Assembly (NCBI RefSeq): GCF_019688735.1
Contig: NZ_JAIFYA010000002.1
Location: 310,001 to 374,000 of the forward strand
Direction of reading: 5' to 3'
DNA from: Thermosulfurimonas sp. F29
GTDB lineage: Bacteria; Desulfobacterota; Thermodesulfobacteria; Thermodesulfobacteriales; Thermodesulfobacteriaceae
Length of the DNA stretch: 64,000 bases
Both the position numbers and the translations under genes were made by a program. Every line of letters begins with the position of its first letter. Positions within the stretch are counted from its first letter, which is position 1. Positions 1 to 8,000 of this stretch are shown here, piece by piece. The notes under the pieces were generated by a model. It saw only the letters and a list, made by a program, of their open reading frames with translations. It was not told the DNA's origin and made no database searches.

Positions 1-346
1 AGGTAGCGCAGCGGGTATTGGAAGCAAAGGCTGTCTCTCCATCATGACAGGCTCCACAGTATTTTCCGTTATAAAGAGCCTGCATATTAAAATCCTCATT
101 CTTTTGAGTACTTCCCGCTTCCATTTCAAATAAATCTTCATGACAATCCTCACAGGAAAGACCGGCTTTTTCTACATGAACCTTATGGTCAAAAATCACG
201 GCTTTAAGCGGTTTAGTAAAAATAATGGGCTCGGTGGGATACTCGGCCTCTTCCTGATCATTCTGTGATTGACTGAAAGTGGGCCAGATATGAAAGGTCA
301 ACCCTACTGCTAGAAAAATAATTAACAGAATAAGGATCCTTTTCAT
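1..346 (-). CDS. c3/c7-type multihaem cytochrome c, 3' end beyond the left edge
   Basis: Likely periplasmic electron carrier; the C-terminus lies outside the window, and 115 residues are visible. It opens with a short signal peptide (MKRILILLIIFLAVG) and then has haem c motifs CEDCH and CGACH, followed by HDGETAFA and a further Cys. The pattern of haem motif, spacer and HDG-x-x-AFA is typical of the cytochrome c3/c7 family found beside NrfD-type modules. The ATG at 346 has AGGAGGGAT upstream and follows the ferredoxin gene by 21 bp, so it belongs to the same transcript. Inference: it carries electrons between the ferredoxin/NrfD pair and periplasmic partners. Total haem number cannot be given because the gene is cut. 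Confidence 0.85.
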   Translation of the reverse strand, partial: MKRILILLIIFLAVGLTFHIWPTFSQSQNDQEEAEYPTEPIIFTKPLKAVIFDHKVHVEKAGLSCEDCHEDLFEMEAGSTQKNEDFNMQALYNGKYCGACHDGETAFASNTRCAT

Positions 347-367
347 GATAATCCCTCCTTAAGTGTA

Positions 368-1132
368 TTAATTGATGGTATAAAATACATTGGGTCTGGC
401 TCCTATTTCCGGTCTCAACACCCATATGGCTCTATGAGGATCGTGAACCAACTGAAACACCCGACTTTCGGGATCAGAGAGATCTCCGAAGATTCGAACC
501 CCCGCCGGACAGGCTTTGGCGCAGGCGGTAGGGAATTTACCCTTGGAAAGACGGGATTCCCAGCAAAAGTCGCATTTATCGATGGCTCGTTTTTCCTCAT
601 TGAAGTAGCGCATATCATAGGGGCAGGCCGCGGCACAGGTCTTACAGCCGATACATTTTCGGGGATTTACCCGAACAATGCCCGTTTCAGGATCCTTAAA
701 GGTGGCCTTGGTGGGGCACACTCTTACACAGGGTGGTTCGTTGCAGTGGTTACACAGAATGGGCATAAATCGTCGTTCCCAACCCCCCTTATTATCAGTG
801 GGAAGATGTTGCTCAAGAATACGGGTTCTCCAGCCATAAGGAGGTACATTATTTGTTTTTCGACACGCCTCCATACAGCGTTCACAATCAATACACCGAT
901 CAGTGCGCAAGACCATGCTGTAATGCGGCTTATAGGGATAATGCCCTACATATTCGGGAATGTCCGCATATACCTCCTGGACTTTGGATACTACGGAAAG
1001 TAATTTCCCTCCGGCATAAACTCCGGTGATTACCAATCCCATCTTGAGAAAAAGCCTTCTTTCCTCCGTAGAAATATGCTCCACCCCTTCATTTGGTAGC
1101 CTCTTAATCCATTTGGCAAAGTTTTTAAACAT
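368..1132 (-). CDS. Tat-exported 4Fe-4S ferredoxin subunit of a NrfD-type membrane redox complex
   Basis: DsrO/HybA/NrfC-like electron-transfer subunit. A twin-arginine motif (RRLFLK) and hydrophobic stretch lie near the N-terminus, so it should act outside the membrane. At least four Cys clusters follow: CIDCERC, CNHCNEPPC with CP, CIGCKTCAAACP and CDFC with the late CAKACP. That fits four [4Fe-4S] clusters. I start it at the ATG at 1132 (MFKNFAKW), which has GAGGGGG about 8 bases upstream, rather than at an ATG 57 bases earlier that would overlap the NrfD gene. It lies between the NrfD-like gene and the cytochrome, as in Qrc, Dsr and Nrf modules. The family is clear; the substrate is not. 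Confidence 0.88.
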   Translation of the reverse strand: MFKNFAKWIKRLPNEGVEHISTEERRLFLKMGLVITGVYAGGKLLSVVSKVQEVYADIPEYVGHYPYKPHYSMVLRTDRCIDCERCMEACRKTNNVPPYGWRTRILEQHLPTDNKGGWERRFMPILCNHCNEPPCVRVCPTKATFKDPETGIVRVNPRKCIGCKTCAAACPYDMRYFNEEKRAIDKCDFCWESRLSKGKFPTACAKACPAGVRIFGDLSDPESRVFQLVHDPHRAIWVLRPEIGARPNVFYTIN

Positions 1133-1160
1133 GACACACACCCCCTCTTTTAACGAATTT

Positions 1161-2324
1161 TTAATGCTCCTCAGGCCGATGCCCGTCAAAAGTCATCTCT
1201 CCCCAGAGGAAAAGCGAGCCAAATAGTCCCAGCGATCCTATTACTATCAACCACTCAGAAAGAGATGGAACATAATGATAATATTCCGGCAGCCCGTAAA
1301 TATGCATTCCCGCATAGTGAGGGACTATCTGTCCCCCGATGACCAGGTCGTAACGCATAACAAAGATAGCCAGCAGGGCTAATCCGGATACATAAGCCAT
1401 GGCATTAATATCCCGAGCCCGGACTCCCACTACCACCAAGAAGGGTAATACCAGCCCCAGGAAGACCTCAAAGACCCAGAAATTAAAGGCAAAAGGTCCC
1501 TTCAGCATAGCCATAATAGTTTCCCATTTGCCGTGTGGTTTTCCAGCCAGGCTGGCAATGATTTTCCAGATCGTAAAGAAGATTACCACCGCGGTAAGAA
1601 GAGCATAGACCTTCCCGGTTACCCGAAGGGCCTCCCGTACGGAATCTTCCATGGGGCGTTCGGAGAGCCTATAAGCCAGCCAGGTGAAGAAAATAATTGC
1701 TGCAGCTCCACTCATCATGGCCGAAGCGATAAAATAGATAGGCATATAAGGTCCGTACCAGAATTCATGGGCATGAATAAGGCCGAAGACGGCTCCCAGG
1801 TTACTGTGTGCGGCTACTCCGGAAATAACCCCCATAAGACCGGCCAGAGCCGCTTCCTTATGCCTTCCCAACCTTATAAGACCGAACTCAATAAGCATAA
1901 AAAACAGATAAGCTCCGTAAAGGGTCCCCATCCACCAGATGTTTGACCGAAGATTGGGGGAAAGAGCATTCCAGATGGGCAGTCGCCATGGATTTTCAAG
2001 TTCCAGCCCTATGGCAAAAAAGCCGGCCAATATGGTACATATAGCAAGAAAAATACTCCGACTCGCTACCGGTTCCATGGGTTTATATCCAAACACATGT
2101 CCTATAGAGGAGGTAAGACATAGTCCGGTAGATGTTACTACCCAAAATACATAAGTAGAAATCAAAATACCCCAGGGAATCTCTCGTGTAACTCCATAAG
2201 CTTCCAAATGTCCTACCATAAAACTTCTTATTCCTGTAACTAAACCTATTCCTAATAAAATTAAGGAAATTACAAACAGAGCTATAATCTTAGAATTTCT
2301 AACTTCCGACTGAGCTGTAAGCAT
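1161..2324 (-). CDS. NrfD/PsrC-like quinol-interacting membrane subunit
   Basis: Polytopic membrane protein of 387 residues with about ten hydrophobic segments, matching the NrfD/PsrC/DsrP family that exchanges electrons between membrane quinone and an exported ferredoxin subunit. The start at 2324 (MLTAQSEV) has a strong AAGGAGG; an ATG 21 bases upstream has none. It is first in a three-gene unit with the Tat ferredoxin and the cytochrome, and a good promoter (TTGACT, 18 bp, TATAAG) precedes it. Inference: the module connects the quinone pool with periplasmic cytochromes. No catalytic molybdopterin subunit is visible, so whether it reduces or oxidises quinone cannot be told. Confidence 0.87.
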   Translation of the reverse strand: MLTAQSEVRNSKIIALFVISLILLGIGLVTGIRSFMVGHLEAYGVTREIPWGILISTYVFWVVTSTGLCLTSSIGHVFGYKPMEPVASRSIFLAICTILAGFFAIGLELENPWRLPIWNALSPNLRSNIWWMGTLYGAYLFFMLIEFGLIRLGRHKEAALAGLMGVISGVAAHSNLGAVFGLIHAHEFWYGPYMPIYFIASAMMSGAAAIIFFTWLAYRLSERPMEDSVREALRVTGKVYALLTAVVIFFTIWKIIASLAGKPHGKWETIMAMLKGPFAFNFWVFEVFLGLVLPFLVVVGVRARDINAMAYVSGLALLAIFVMRYDLVIGGQIVPHYAGMHIYGLPEYYHYVPSLSEWLIVIGSLGLFGSLFLWGEMTFDGHRPEEH

Positions 2325-2363
2325 AAAAAACCTCCTTATCAGCAAATTTGGAGTTTAGATTTT

Positions 2364-2393
2364 CTTATATCAGAGCGAAATAGGGATAGTCAA
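2364..2393 (-). promoter_or_regulatory. sigma-70-like promoter for the NrfD-ferredoxin-cytochrome unit
   Basis: On the minus strand TTGACT (2393-2388) and TATAAG (2369-2364) are separated by 18 bp, about 30 bases upstream of the NrfD-like start codon. The region is AT-rich, so chance matches are possible, but position and spacing fit well. Confidence 0.6.
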
Positions 2394-2529
2394 ATCTGAT
2401 TTTTTCTAATTACGGGACTATAAAGTGGATATGAAGATGTTAAAAAATTTTTGACCTATCTTTTACAAGAAGAGACAAATTTCAGACCCCTAGAGGAGGG
2501 AAGTCCTAAAATCTCGTGCAGGAGAACAC

Positions 2530-2558
2530 GGGAGGCCCGGAATGGAACCGGACCTCCC
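2530..2558 (-). terminator. strong hairpin after the hexahaem cytochrome gene
   Basis: Two 11-base arms (GGGAGGCCCGG and CCGGACCTCCC) flank a 7-base loop. Read on the minus strand, the single mismatch becomes a G-U pair. It lies about 40 bases past the stop of the cytochrome gene. No T-run follows, so it may be an mRNA-stabilising or Rho-assisted end rather than a classical intrinsic terminator. Confidence 0.5.
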
Positions 2559-2599
2559 GGAATAACTAGAATTGATTGTTATTATTAATTCTGATCCAC

Positions 2600-4030
2600 T
2601 TATTCCTCTCCCACTATAGTATCTAAGACCTCAGGATTTTGTTCATCTTCGGCCAGCAAATTATGGCACAATGTGCAGTCTTGAGTAATTGTTTCTCCAT
2701 CCTTACTTTCAAACTCATCATTATGACATCTCCAGCATCCCTTATGACTGAGAAAATTAGGATATGTATTCCAGGATATTCTCATTTCAGGAAATACATT
2801 AAGCATATACGCTTCAATAGATGCCTTTATAGCTTCCTGTATTTTTTGTGAATCTTTCTTAACCAGCTCCGGATAATTTTTCTTATAGAACGACAGGATA
2901 TATTCACTTATTTTTTGCCGAGCCTCTTCCCTTGAAGCGTATTTCTTGGTTATGGCTTCCAGAGATACTTTTTTGATAAAAGGTATATCTTCAGGCATTT
3001 TCCCCTGAACAAATTCTAGATCTATAGCCTCTTCAGGAGAGTGGAAGATATGAGTAGGACGATTATGACAATCCAGACAATCCATTTTGCGAATATGTAC
3101 TTCTTTCTCCTCAGGTTTACCCTCAGAGTCTGCTTCCTCACTTTTCTTAAATATAGTCTTCTTTCCGTTTTCAATCTTTACTACCTCTACAATATTCTCC
3201 CTTTTCTCGTCAGTATATTTGTAAAATATCTGTACCTCAGGAGAAACATGCCAATGGATCCCCTGAGCCCTGTTCGCCCGCATACCGCCGGTTCCGGTTT
3301 TCATTAAAAGAATGGTGTAAAGTTTGCTATTTTTTTCATCAGGGGCTCTTTTTTCCTTAATAACTAATTTATAACCTATAAAGAACTCCGGACGATGACA
3401 TTCCTCACAGGTCTCCCTGGCAGGACGAAGGTTATGAAGAGGAGTAGGAATAGGACGCGGATACTTATTACTTAAATATTCCACTACTTCTCTCATACCG
3501 GATAATTTTGATTTCACAAACCAACTTGCTCCGGGACCAATATGACATTCAACACATTTCACATGAGAATGGGGGGAATGTTGGTAGGCGGTATACTCCG
3601 GCTTCATCACTCTATGACATAGCCTACCACAAAAATTAACTGATTCTGTATAATGGTAAGCACTATATACAATAGCTCCCATACAAATAAGAACAAGAGT
3701 TAGAACTACAGAAGTTACTAAAGCGGTTTCTTTCAATACCTTAGCCTTATCAGCTTTTTTAATCAATTCTCCAATAACAGCTGGAGAGAAAAAACCTTGG
3801 CGAGAAATAAAAATACCCACACAAAACAGAGCTAAACCAAAAACCATCAAAGGGAAAATTCCCAGATAGAATATTTCTTGCCATACAGGAGAGGAAACAT
3901 GGTAAGTACTATCTATAAAAGAAAATATTGTAAGAGGCGGAACTGTTATAAGCAAAATTATAGTACCAATAAGACAAAACTTATTCTGTTTGATAAAATT
4001 TCTAAAAAAAATCCACCCCTCCCTTAGCAT
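2600..4030 (-). CDS. NapC/NirT-like membrane-anchored hexahaem cytochrome c
   Basis: 476 residues. Three hydrophobic segments lie in the first 125 residues (about 18-40, 50-77 and 102-124). An extracytoplasmic domain follows with six haem motifs: CGRLCH (a CX3CH site at about 134-139), CVECH, CEECH, CLDCH, CWRCH and CTLCH. The block around the first two haems, with MKPEYTAYQ-SPHS and IGPGASWFVKSKLSG, is typical of the NapC/NirT family that takes electrons from quinol. A good ribosome site (AAGGAGGGG) precedes the ATG. Codon use is AT-rich, unlike genes beyond 5.5 kb. The hairpin after its stop separates it from the next unit. Likely role: quinol oxidation feeding periplasmic or outer-surface acceptors; the acceptor is unknown. 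Confidence 0.88.
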   Translation of the reverse strand: MLREGWIFFRNFIKQNKFCLIGTIILLITVPPLTIFSFIDSTYHVSSPVWQEIFYLGIFPLMVFGLALFCVGIFISRQGFFSPAVIGELIKKADKAKVLKETALVTSVVLTLVLICMGAIVYSAYHYTESVNFCGRLCHRVMKPEYTAYQHSPHSHVKCVECHIGPGASWFVKSKLSGMREVVEYLSNKYPRPIPTPLHNLRPARETCEECHRPEFFIGYKLVIKEKRAPDEKNSKLYTILLMKTGTGGMRANRAQGIHWHVSPEVQIFYKYTDEKRENIVEVVKIENGKKTIFKKSEEADSEGKPEEKEVHIRKMDCLDCHNRPTHIFHSPEEAIDLEFVQGKMPEDIPFIKKVSLEAITKKYASREEARQKISEYILSFYKKNYPELVKKDSQKIQEAIKASIEAYMLNVFPEMRISWNTYPNFLSHKGCWRCHNDEFESKDGETITQDCTLCHNLLAEDEQNPEVLDTIVGEE

Positions 4031-4075
4031 TACACCCCTCCTTAATAAAAATTTTGGGTATATTTAGAACATTTT

Positions 4076-4099
4076 AAAGGGGGGCTCCCGCCCCCCTTT
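4076..4099. terminator. intrinsic terminator hairpin, usable on both strands
   Basis: Perfect 10-bp stem (AAAGGGGGGC with GCCCCCCTTT) and a 4-base loop, with A and T runs outside the arms. It sits between the stop of the 59-residue peptide gene (4132) and the start of the hexahaem cytochrome gene (4030), so it should end the short peptide transcript. Confidence 0.75.
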
Positions 4100-4131
4100 T
4101 CTCAAGGGTTACAACTTTTGAGGTAAAATCT

Positions 4132-4311
4132 TTAAGAAGTAACAGCAGCTACATCCATCCCTTTCTCAGCATCAGAGACAGAATGATAGGCGGTTCCCAT
4201 CCTGGCAATAAACGCCAAACCAGCCAGCGCAGGAATAATAGCAAACGGTCCCAATACCATAAACCCGACCAACCCTAACACCAAAAGCACCAATTCTTTC
4301 AACCCTTTCAT
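4132..4311 (-). CDS. small hydrophobic membrane peptide, 59 residues
   Basis: Unrecognised small protein. One hydrophobic segment covers roughly residues 6-37 (rich in L, V, G, F and A), followed by a short polar tail ending AEKGMDVAAVTS. It is well supported as a gene despite its size: TAAGGAGGTC precedes the ATG, a near-consensus promoter lies just upstream and a strong terminator follows, making a monocistronic unit. It lies between an electron-transport cytochrome and a membrane protein, and could be a small subunit or regulator of a membrane complex. That role is a guess from position only. Confidence 0.75.
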   Translation of the reverse strand: MKGLKELVLLVLGLVGFMVLGPFAIIPALAGLAFIARMGTAYHSVSDAEKGMDVAAVTS

Positions 4312-4339
4312 CTTAGGACCTCCTTAGGGATTTTCTAAA

Positions 4340-4368
4340 AGTATATCTTACCTTTTTACCCATGTCAA
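4340..4368 (-). promoter_or_regulatory. near-consensus promoter for the 59-residue peptide gene
   Basis: TTGACA (4368-4363) and TATACT (4345-4340) on the minus strand are separated by 17 bp. This is one of the best sigma-70 matches in the window. Predicted transcription start is near 4333, giving a leader of about 20 bases ending in the ribosome site. Confidence 0.75.
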
Positions 4369-4502
4369 TACCATAAATTCCTAGAACAGCAATACCAGAG
4401 AACCAAAAACCTGTCAATATGGAAATAGCAATTTCCAACTTTTTATAATTCTAATCTCCACTAAAAATTACGAATAAAAATTGTTAAACCGGATTTTTAA
4501 AT

Positions 4503-5417
4503 TTATCGGAAACAAACAATCGTATTGTAATCGATTTTATGAAAGACATAAATACAGAAAAGAGAAATCATCAAATATAGCCAACGAGAGCGCCTTAGCG
4601 AAATGAAATACCACATTGACCAGCATTCCCAGGCGAAGGGAGGAAACCCGAGATATCCGGCCACGGGCATCTCAAAAAGCTTGAAACGCATGAGCCACTC
4701 CCAGGGCAGCGTGTATATCCACTTGGTACCGGCCCAGTAGTTCCAGGACTCCCAGAAAAATCCGCATATAAGTCCTGATAAAAGAAGAAGGGCGGGGCGC
4801 CGAAAGGAACCCCGCCGGAGATCTTCCAGAAGAGAATCCTCAGGTCGAAGCAGGTAATTGATGGGCTCAAGGAGCAAAAAGCCCCAGGCCCAGACCAGAG
4901 GGAAAAAGTAGCGGGGATAGGCCACGGGCAACAGGGCACATAGTAATCCTAAAACGGTGAGGAGGGGAAACCATCGGGGGGGATCCGGAACGGGACGGAC
5001 TTTAAAAGGAGCTTTCCAGAGGTAATCGAGTAAATCGTAGGTTTCAAAGATGCCCGGAAGGACGGTGGCAAAGGCCAGAGTATATCCGAGCCAGCGCACC
5101 CAGAGTGAGGCGGGCACATTGACATAGGCCCAGTTCTTAAGAAAGAGATTGAACCATTCAAAAACCAGCCACACGAACACCGAAATAAAGGAAAGTTCCA
5201 GGAACTCCCGGGGCCCGGAGGTGAGCCGGGAAGAACCTTTTAGCCTAAGGTTGAGCCAGTCCACGAAAAAGATGTAGTTCCACCAGGCGAAGAGATAAAA
5301 CCAGGTCTTCAGGAAGGGACAGCCCAGAGCCAACCCGATAGCCGCAGTCAGGAATACTCCCAGAGCCAGCGGGCCGTAAATTTTCCGGAGAGCCATCATA
5401 CGCCGGTCCCGGATCAT
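4503..5417 (-). CDS. polytopic integral membrane protein, function unknown
   Basis: About 304 residues with roughly eight hydrophobic segments rich in Trp and Phe. Motifs that look conserved are VFEWFN, PGIFETYD, CGFFWESWNYW and FEMPVAGYLGFPPFAWE. Acidic residues inside membrane segments suggest an enzyme or transporter acting on a lipid, but I do not recognise the family. The start at 5417 (MIRDRRMMALRK) has AGGA 7 bases upstream; an ATG 27 bases earlier is possible. It is transcribed away from the hydrogenase genes, and its last 20 codons run into AT-rich sequence. No role can be assigned from neighbours. Confidence 0.7.
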   Translation of the reverse strand: MIRDRRMMALRKIYGPLALGVFLTAAIGLALGCPFLKTWFYLFAWWNYIFFVDWLNLRLKGSSRLTSGPREFLELSFISVFVWLVFEWFNLFLKNWAYVNVPASLWVRWLGYTLAFATVLPGIFETYDLLDYLWKAPFKVRPVPDPPRWFPLLTVLGLLCALLPVAYPRYFFPLVWAWGFLLLEPINYLLRPEDSLLEDLRRGSFRRPALLLLSGLICGFFWESWNYWAGTKWIYTLPWEWLMRFKLFEMPVAGYLGFPPFAWECWSMWYFISLRRSRWLYLMISLFCIYVFHKIDYNTIVCFR

Positions 5418-5518
5418 AAGTATATCCTGCTTCTGTCGCCCCACATGGCGGAATCCGCCGGATATTTTTTCATGCCCGTAAAAGTTTTACAAGAATAAAG
5501 GATAATTATAGAGGTATT

Positions 5519-5535
5519 GACTTTCTTTTAAAGTC
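5519..5535. repeat. inverted repeat upstream of the hydrogenase genes
   Basis: GACTTT and AAAGTC are separated by 5 bases, about 45 bases before the large-subunit start, in an AT-rich divergent region. It could be an operator. A weak promoter-like pair (TTTTAC, 16 bp, TATAGA) lies just upstream. Confidence 0.3.
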
Positions 5536-5581
5536 TTTGCTACAAGTAAAAAAAATAATCCGGAAGATCGGATCGTACGCG

Positions 5582-7045
5582 ATGAAAAAGACCCTTTCAC
5601 CGCTTACACGGATAGAAGGGCACCTCAGTGTGGAAACCGAGGTGCGGGATGGGGTAGTGGTCTCGGCGCGCTGCCGCGGGGAGATGTATCGAGGTTTTGA
5701 GAATCTGTTAGTGGGGCGAAGACCGCTTGACGCTCAGCGTATTACCCAGCGTATCTGCGGAGTTTGTCACGAGGTTCACGGGGTAGCCTCGGCCCGGGCC
5801 CTGGCCCAACTCTACGGGATTGAACCACCGCCCAACGGACGCCTACTGCAGGACATAATCCTGGCCCTCCACATGGCCACCGACCACATCCTCCACTTTT
5901 ATCACCTCGCGCTCCCGGATTATGTGGACTTTGCCGTCGTGCTTTCCTATCGGGGAAGAGATCCGGCTCTAAAGCACTTAAGGGAGTGGGTCAGGATCCG
6001 CAAGCCCTGGCTTTTCGTGAAGAAGGTTCCGGGGGATTATCTCTCCGAGCCCTCTCAGGCCCTGCCTTTTGTAGCCCATTATTTTGAGGCCCTGGAGGTA
6101 GTGGGGCGGGGCGCGCAGGCTCTGGCGGTCTTCGGGGGGAAGGTGCCCTTTACTCATGCCATCTTTCCCGGGGGAGTCACGGTGGAACTCACCCCGGAAA
6201 AGGCGGCCAAGGTTTCGGAGATCGTTGACGAGCTTTATCGGTTTGCGGTGACGACCTATCTTCCGGATGTGGAAAGACTGGCCGGGATCTACCGTGAATA
6301 TTTCAGGATCGGTCGGGGGTACTTCAACCTCATTTCCTATGGAGGATTTGCCTCCCTTGGAGAGCCCCTATCCCGGCCCGGGGTACTCATAAACTTCGAG
6401 GAAAGGCCGTTTGAGGTGGAAAAGATCGTGGAGCATGTAGCGCATTCCTATTACGAGGGCGGTCTCCGTAGTTTCCGGGAGGGGGAGACCAGGCCGGCCT
6501 ACGGGAAGGCCGGGGCCTATTCCTGGATCAAGGCTCCGCGCTACGATGGCCATCCCATGGAAACCGGGCCACTTTCCCGGGTCTGGTTTTCCCAAAAAGG
6601 AAGGGCCTTACTCCTCAAGCGTCTCAAAACTCTGAAGCAAGCCAGGGAGGCCATCTTTTCCACCATGGGGCGTCATCTTTCCCGGGCGGTGGAATCGGTG
6701 ATACTTCTGGAATTCTGTCAGGAAGCTCTTTCGGCCCTTGACTTTACTCAGCCAACCATAGTGACCGTAAATCCCGAGGCCGCGGTAAGCGGTTCGGGCC
6801 TGGGCTTATCCAACGCCGCCCGGGGGGAGCTCCTCCATTATGTTGAGGCCGAAAGGGGCCGCATAACCCGTTATCAGTGCGTGGTGCCGAGCACCTGGAA
6901 TTTTTCTCCCAGGGACGCGGAGGGGAAACCCGGGCCGGTGGAAAAGGCCCTGGAGGGGTGTCCGGTGCGATTCGGGGAGGGGCTGATAGAGGTGGGAAGG
7001 GTGGTCAGAAGTTACGATCCCTGTCTGGCCTGCAGCATCCACTGA
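5582..7045 (+). CDS. [NiFe] hydrogenase large subunit without C-terminal extension
   Basis: 487-residue catalytic subunit. The N-terminus SPLTRIEGHL, the L1 nickel motif RICGVCHEVH (Cys59, Cys62, His66), the active-site segment DGHPMETGPLSRV and the L2 motif DPCLACSIH are all present. L2 ends exactly at the stop codon, so the usual C-terminal peptide removed by a maturation protease is absent. I start it at the ATG at 5582 because the conserved N-terminus begins there; an in-frame TTG lies at 5537. The large subunit precedes the small, the reverse of most group 1 operons. No cytochrome b, maturation protease or hyp genes follow. Instead a chemoreceptor is third in the unit, which suggests a sensory role. 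Confidence 0.93.
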   Translation: MKKTLSPLTRIEGHLSVETEVRDGVVVSARCRGEMYRGFENLLVGRRPLDAQRITQRICGVCHEVHGVASARALAQLYGIEPPPNGRLLQDIILALHMATDHILHFYHLALPDYVDFAVVLSYRGRDPALKHLREWVRIRKPWLFVKKVPGDYLSEPSQALPFVAHYFEALEVVGRGAQALAVFGGKVPFTHAIFPGGVTVELTPEKAAKVSEIVDELYRFAVTTYLPDVERLAGIYREYFRIGRGYFNLISYGGFASLGEPLSRPGVLINFEERPFEVEKIVEHVAHSYYEGGLRSFREGETRPAYGKAGAYSWIKAPRYDGHPMETGPLSRVWFSQKGRALLLKRLKTLKQAREAIFSTMGRHLSRAVESVILLEFCQEALSALDFTQPTIVTVNPEAAVSGSGLGLSNAARGELLHYVEAERGRITRYQCVVPSTWNFSPRDAEGKPGPVEKALEGCPVRFGEGLIEVGRVVRSYDPCLACSIH

Positions 7046-7057
7046 GGAGGGGGGCTG

Positions 7058-7999
7058 ATGGATCTTTACCTTAATCGCCGAGAGTTCCTCAAGTTTTGCG
7101 GGAAACTATCCGTAGCCCTCTGTGGCACGGAGTCTCTCACGGAGGACCTTGCCCGGGCCTTTATGAAAATCGCCCGGAAGGAACCACCCGTGATATGGCT
7201 TACGGGGCAGGCCTGTTCCGGGGATTCTGTATCTCTGGTTTACTGCGATTCTCCGGGGCTGGTGCCGTTGCTTACGGCTCTGGTGGATCTCAAGTTTCAT
7301 CCGGTTCTTTCCGTGGCTCAGGGTGAAGAGGTGCTGAGAATTATTCGGGACATGAGAAGGGCCGGGGGCTACATCCTCTGCTTTGAGGGAACCATTCCGA
7401 TGAAAATGAAGGGCGCGTGCACCCTGGGGGAGGATTATCTGGCGGATTTCCTGAAAGAGGTGGTTGAACCGGCCCTGGCGGTTGTAGCCTGCGGGACCTG
7501 TGCCTCTTACGGAGGAATTCCCGCTAAAAATCCCGAGACCGGGGCTGTAAGCGTTCCGGAGTATCTCGGAAGAACGGGTATTGAAAAGCCGGTGGTAAGA
7601 ATCCCGGGCTGTCCCATGAACGGGGTGCGTTTTACCGGCACGGTGGCCTATTTCGTGGCTTACGGACGGTTGCCGAAACTGGACAAGGATGGAAGGCCGG
7701 TGATGTACTACGAGGAGGTCATTCATCAGAACTGTCAGCGTTTTCAGTGGTTCAACCAGGACCAATATGTCATGGATTATGCCCGGGACAAGAGAAAGTG
7801 TCTCTTCAGAATGGGATGCCGGGGACCGGTAACCCATGCCGATTGTCCCTTAAGGCGCTGGAATCGTAACACCTCCTGGTGCGTGGATGCCAATACGCCC
7901 TGTGTGGGATGTGCTCATCCGGCCTGGCCCTGGTCCAGGGAGGAAGGAATTTATACCGATCCCCGGAAGATAAAACCCGAGGCCTTTATCGGAGGTTAA
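7058..7999 (+). CDS. [NiFe] hydrogenase small (Fe-S) subunit with Asp in the proximal-cluster motif
   Basis: 313 residues. The twin-arginine motif NRREFLKF suggests Tat export of the heterodimer to the periplasm. After PPVIWLTGQ, the proximal-cluster motif reads C53-S-G-D56 where most families have CxxC, so an Asp replaces the second Cys. The codon is clearly GAT. Further cluster Cys are in [32 protein letters not shown] and [12 protein letters not shown]. No C-terminal hydrophobic anchor is present, so it should be soluble or held by a partner. A comparable three-Cys one-Asp proximal cluster is known from the actinobacterial-type hydrogenase of Ralstonia eutropha. It starts 12 bp after the large subunit and stops one base before the receptor gene. 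Confidence 0.92.
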   Translation: MDLYLNRREFLKFCGKLSVALCGTESLTEDLARAFMKIARKEPPVIWLTGQACSGDSVSLVYCDSPGLVPLLTALVDLKFHPVLSVAQGEEVLRIIRDMRRAGGYILCFEGTIPMKMKGACTLGEDYLADFLKEVVEPALAVVACGTCASYGGIPAKNPETGAVSVPEYLGRTGIEKPVVRIPGCPMNGVRFTGTVAYFVAYGRLPKLDKDGRPVMYYEEVIHQNCQRFQWFNQDQYVMDYARDKRKCLFRMGCRGPVTHADCPLRRWNRNTSWCVDANTPCVGCAHPAWPWSREEGIYTDPRKIKPEAFIGG

Positions 8000-8000
8000 G

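Noticed and set aside
488-502. TTCGAACCCCC, similar to a tRNA T-loop
   Set aside because: It lies within the ferredoxin coding sequence, and no acceptor or anticodon stem can be formed around it.
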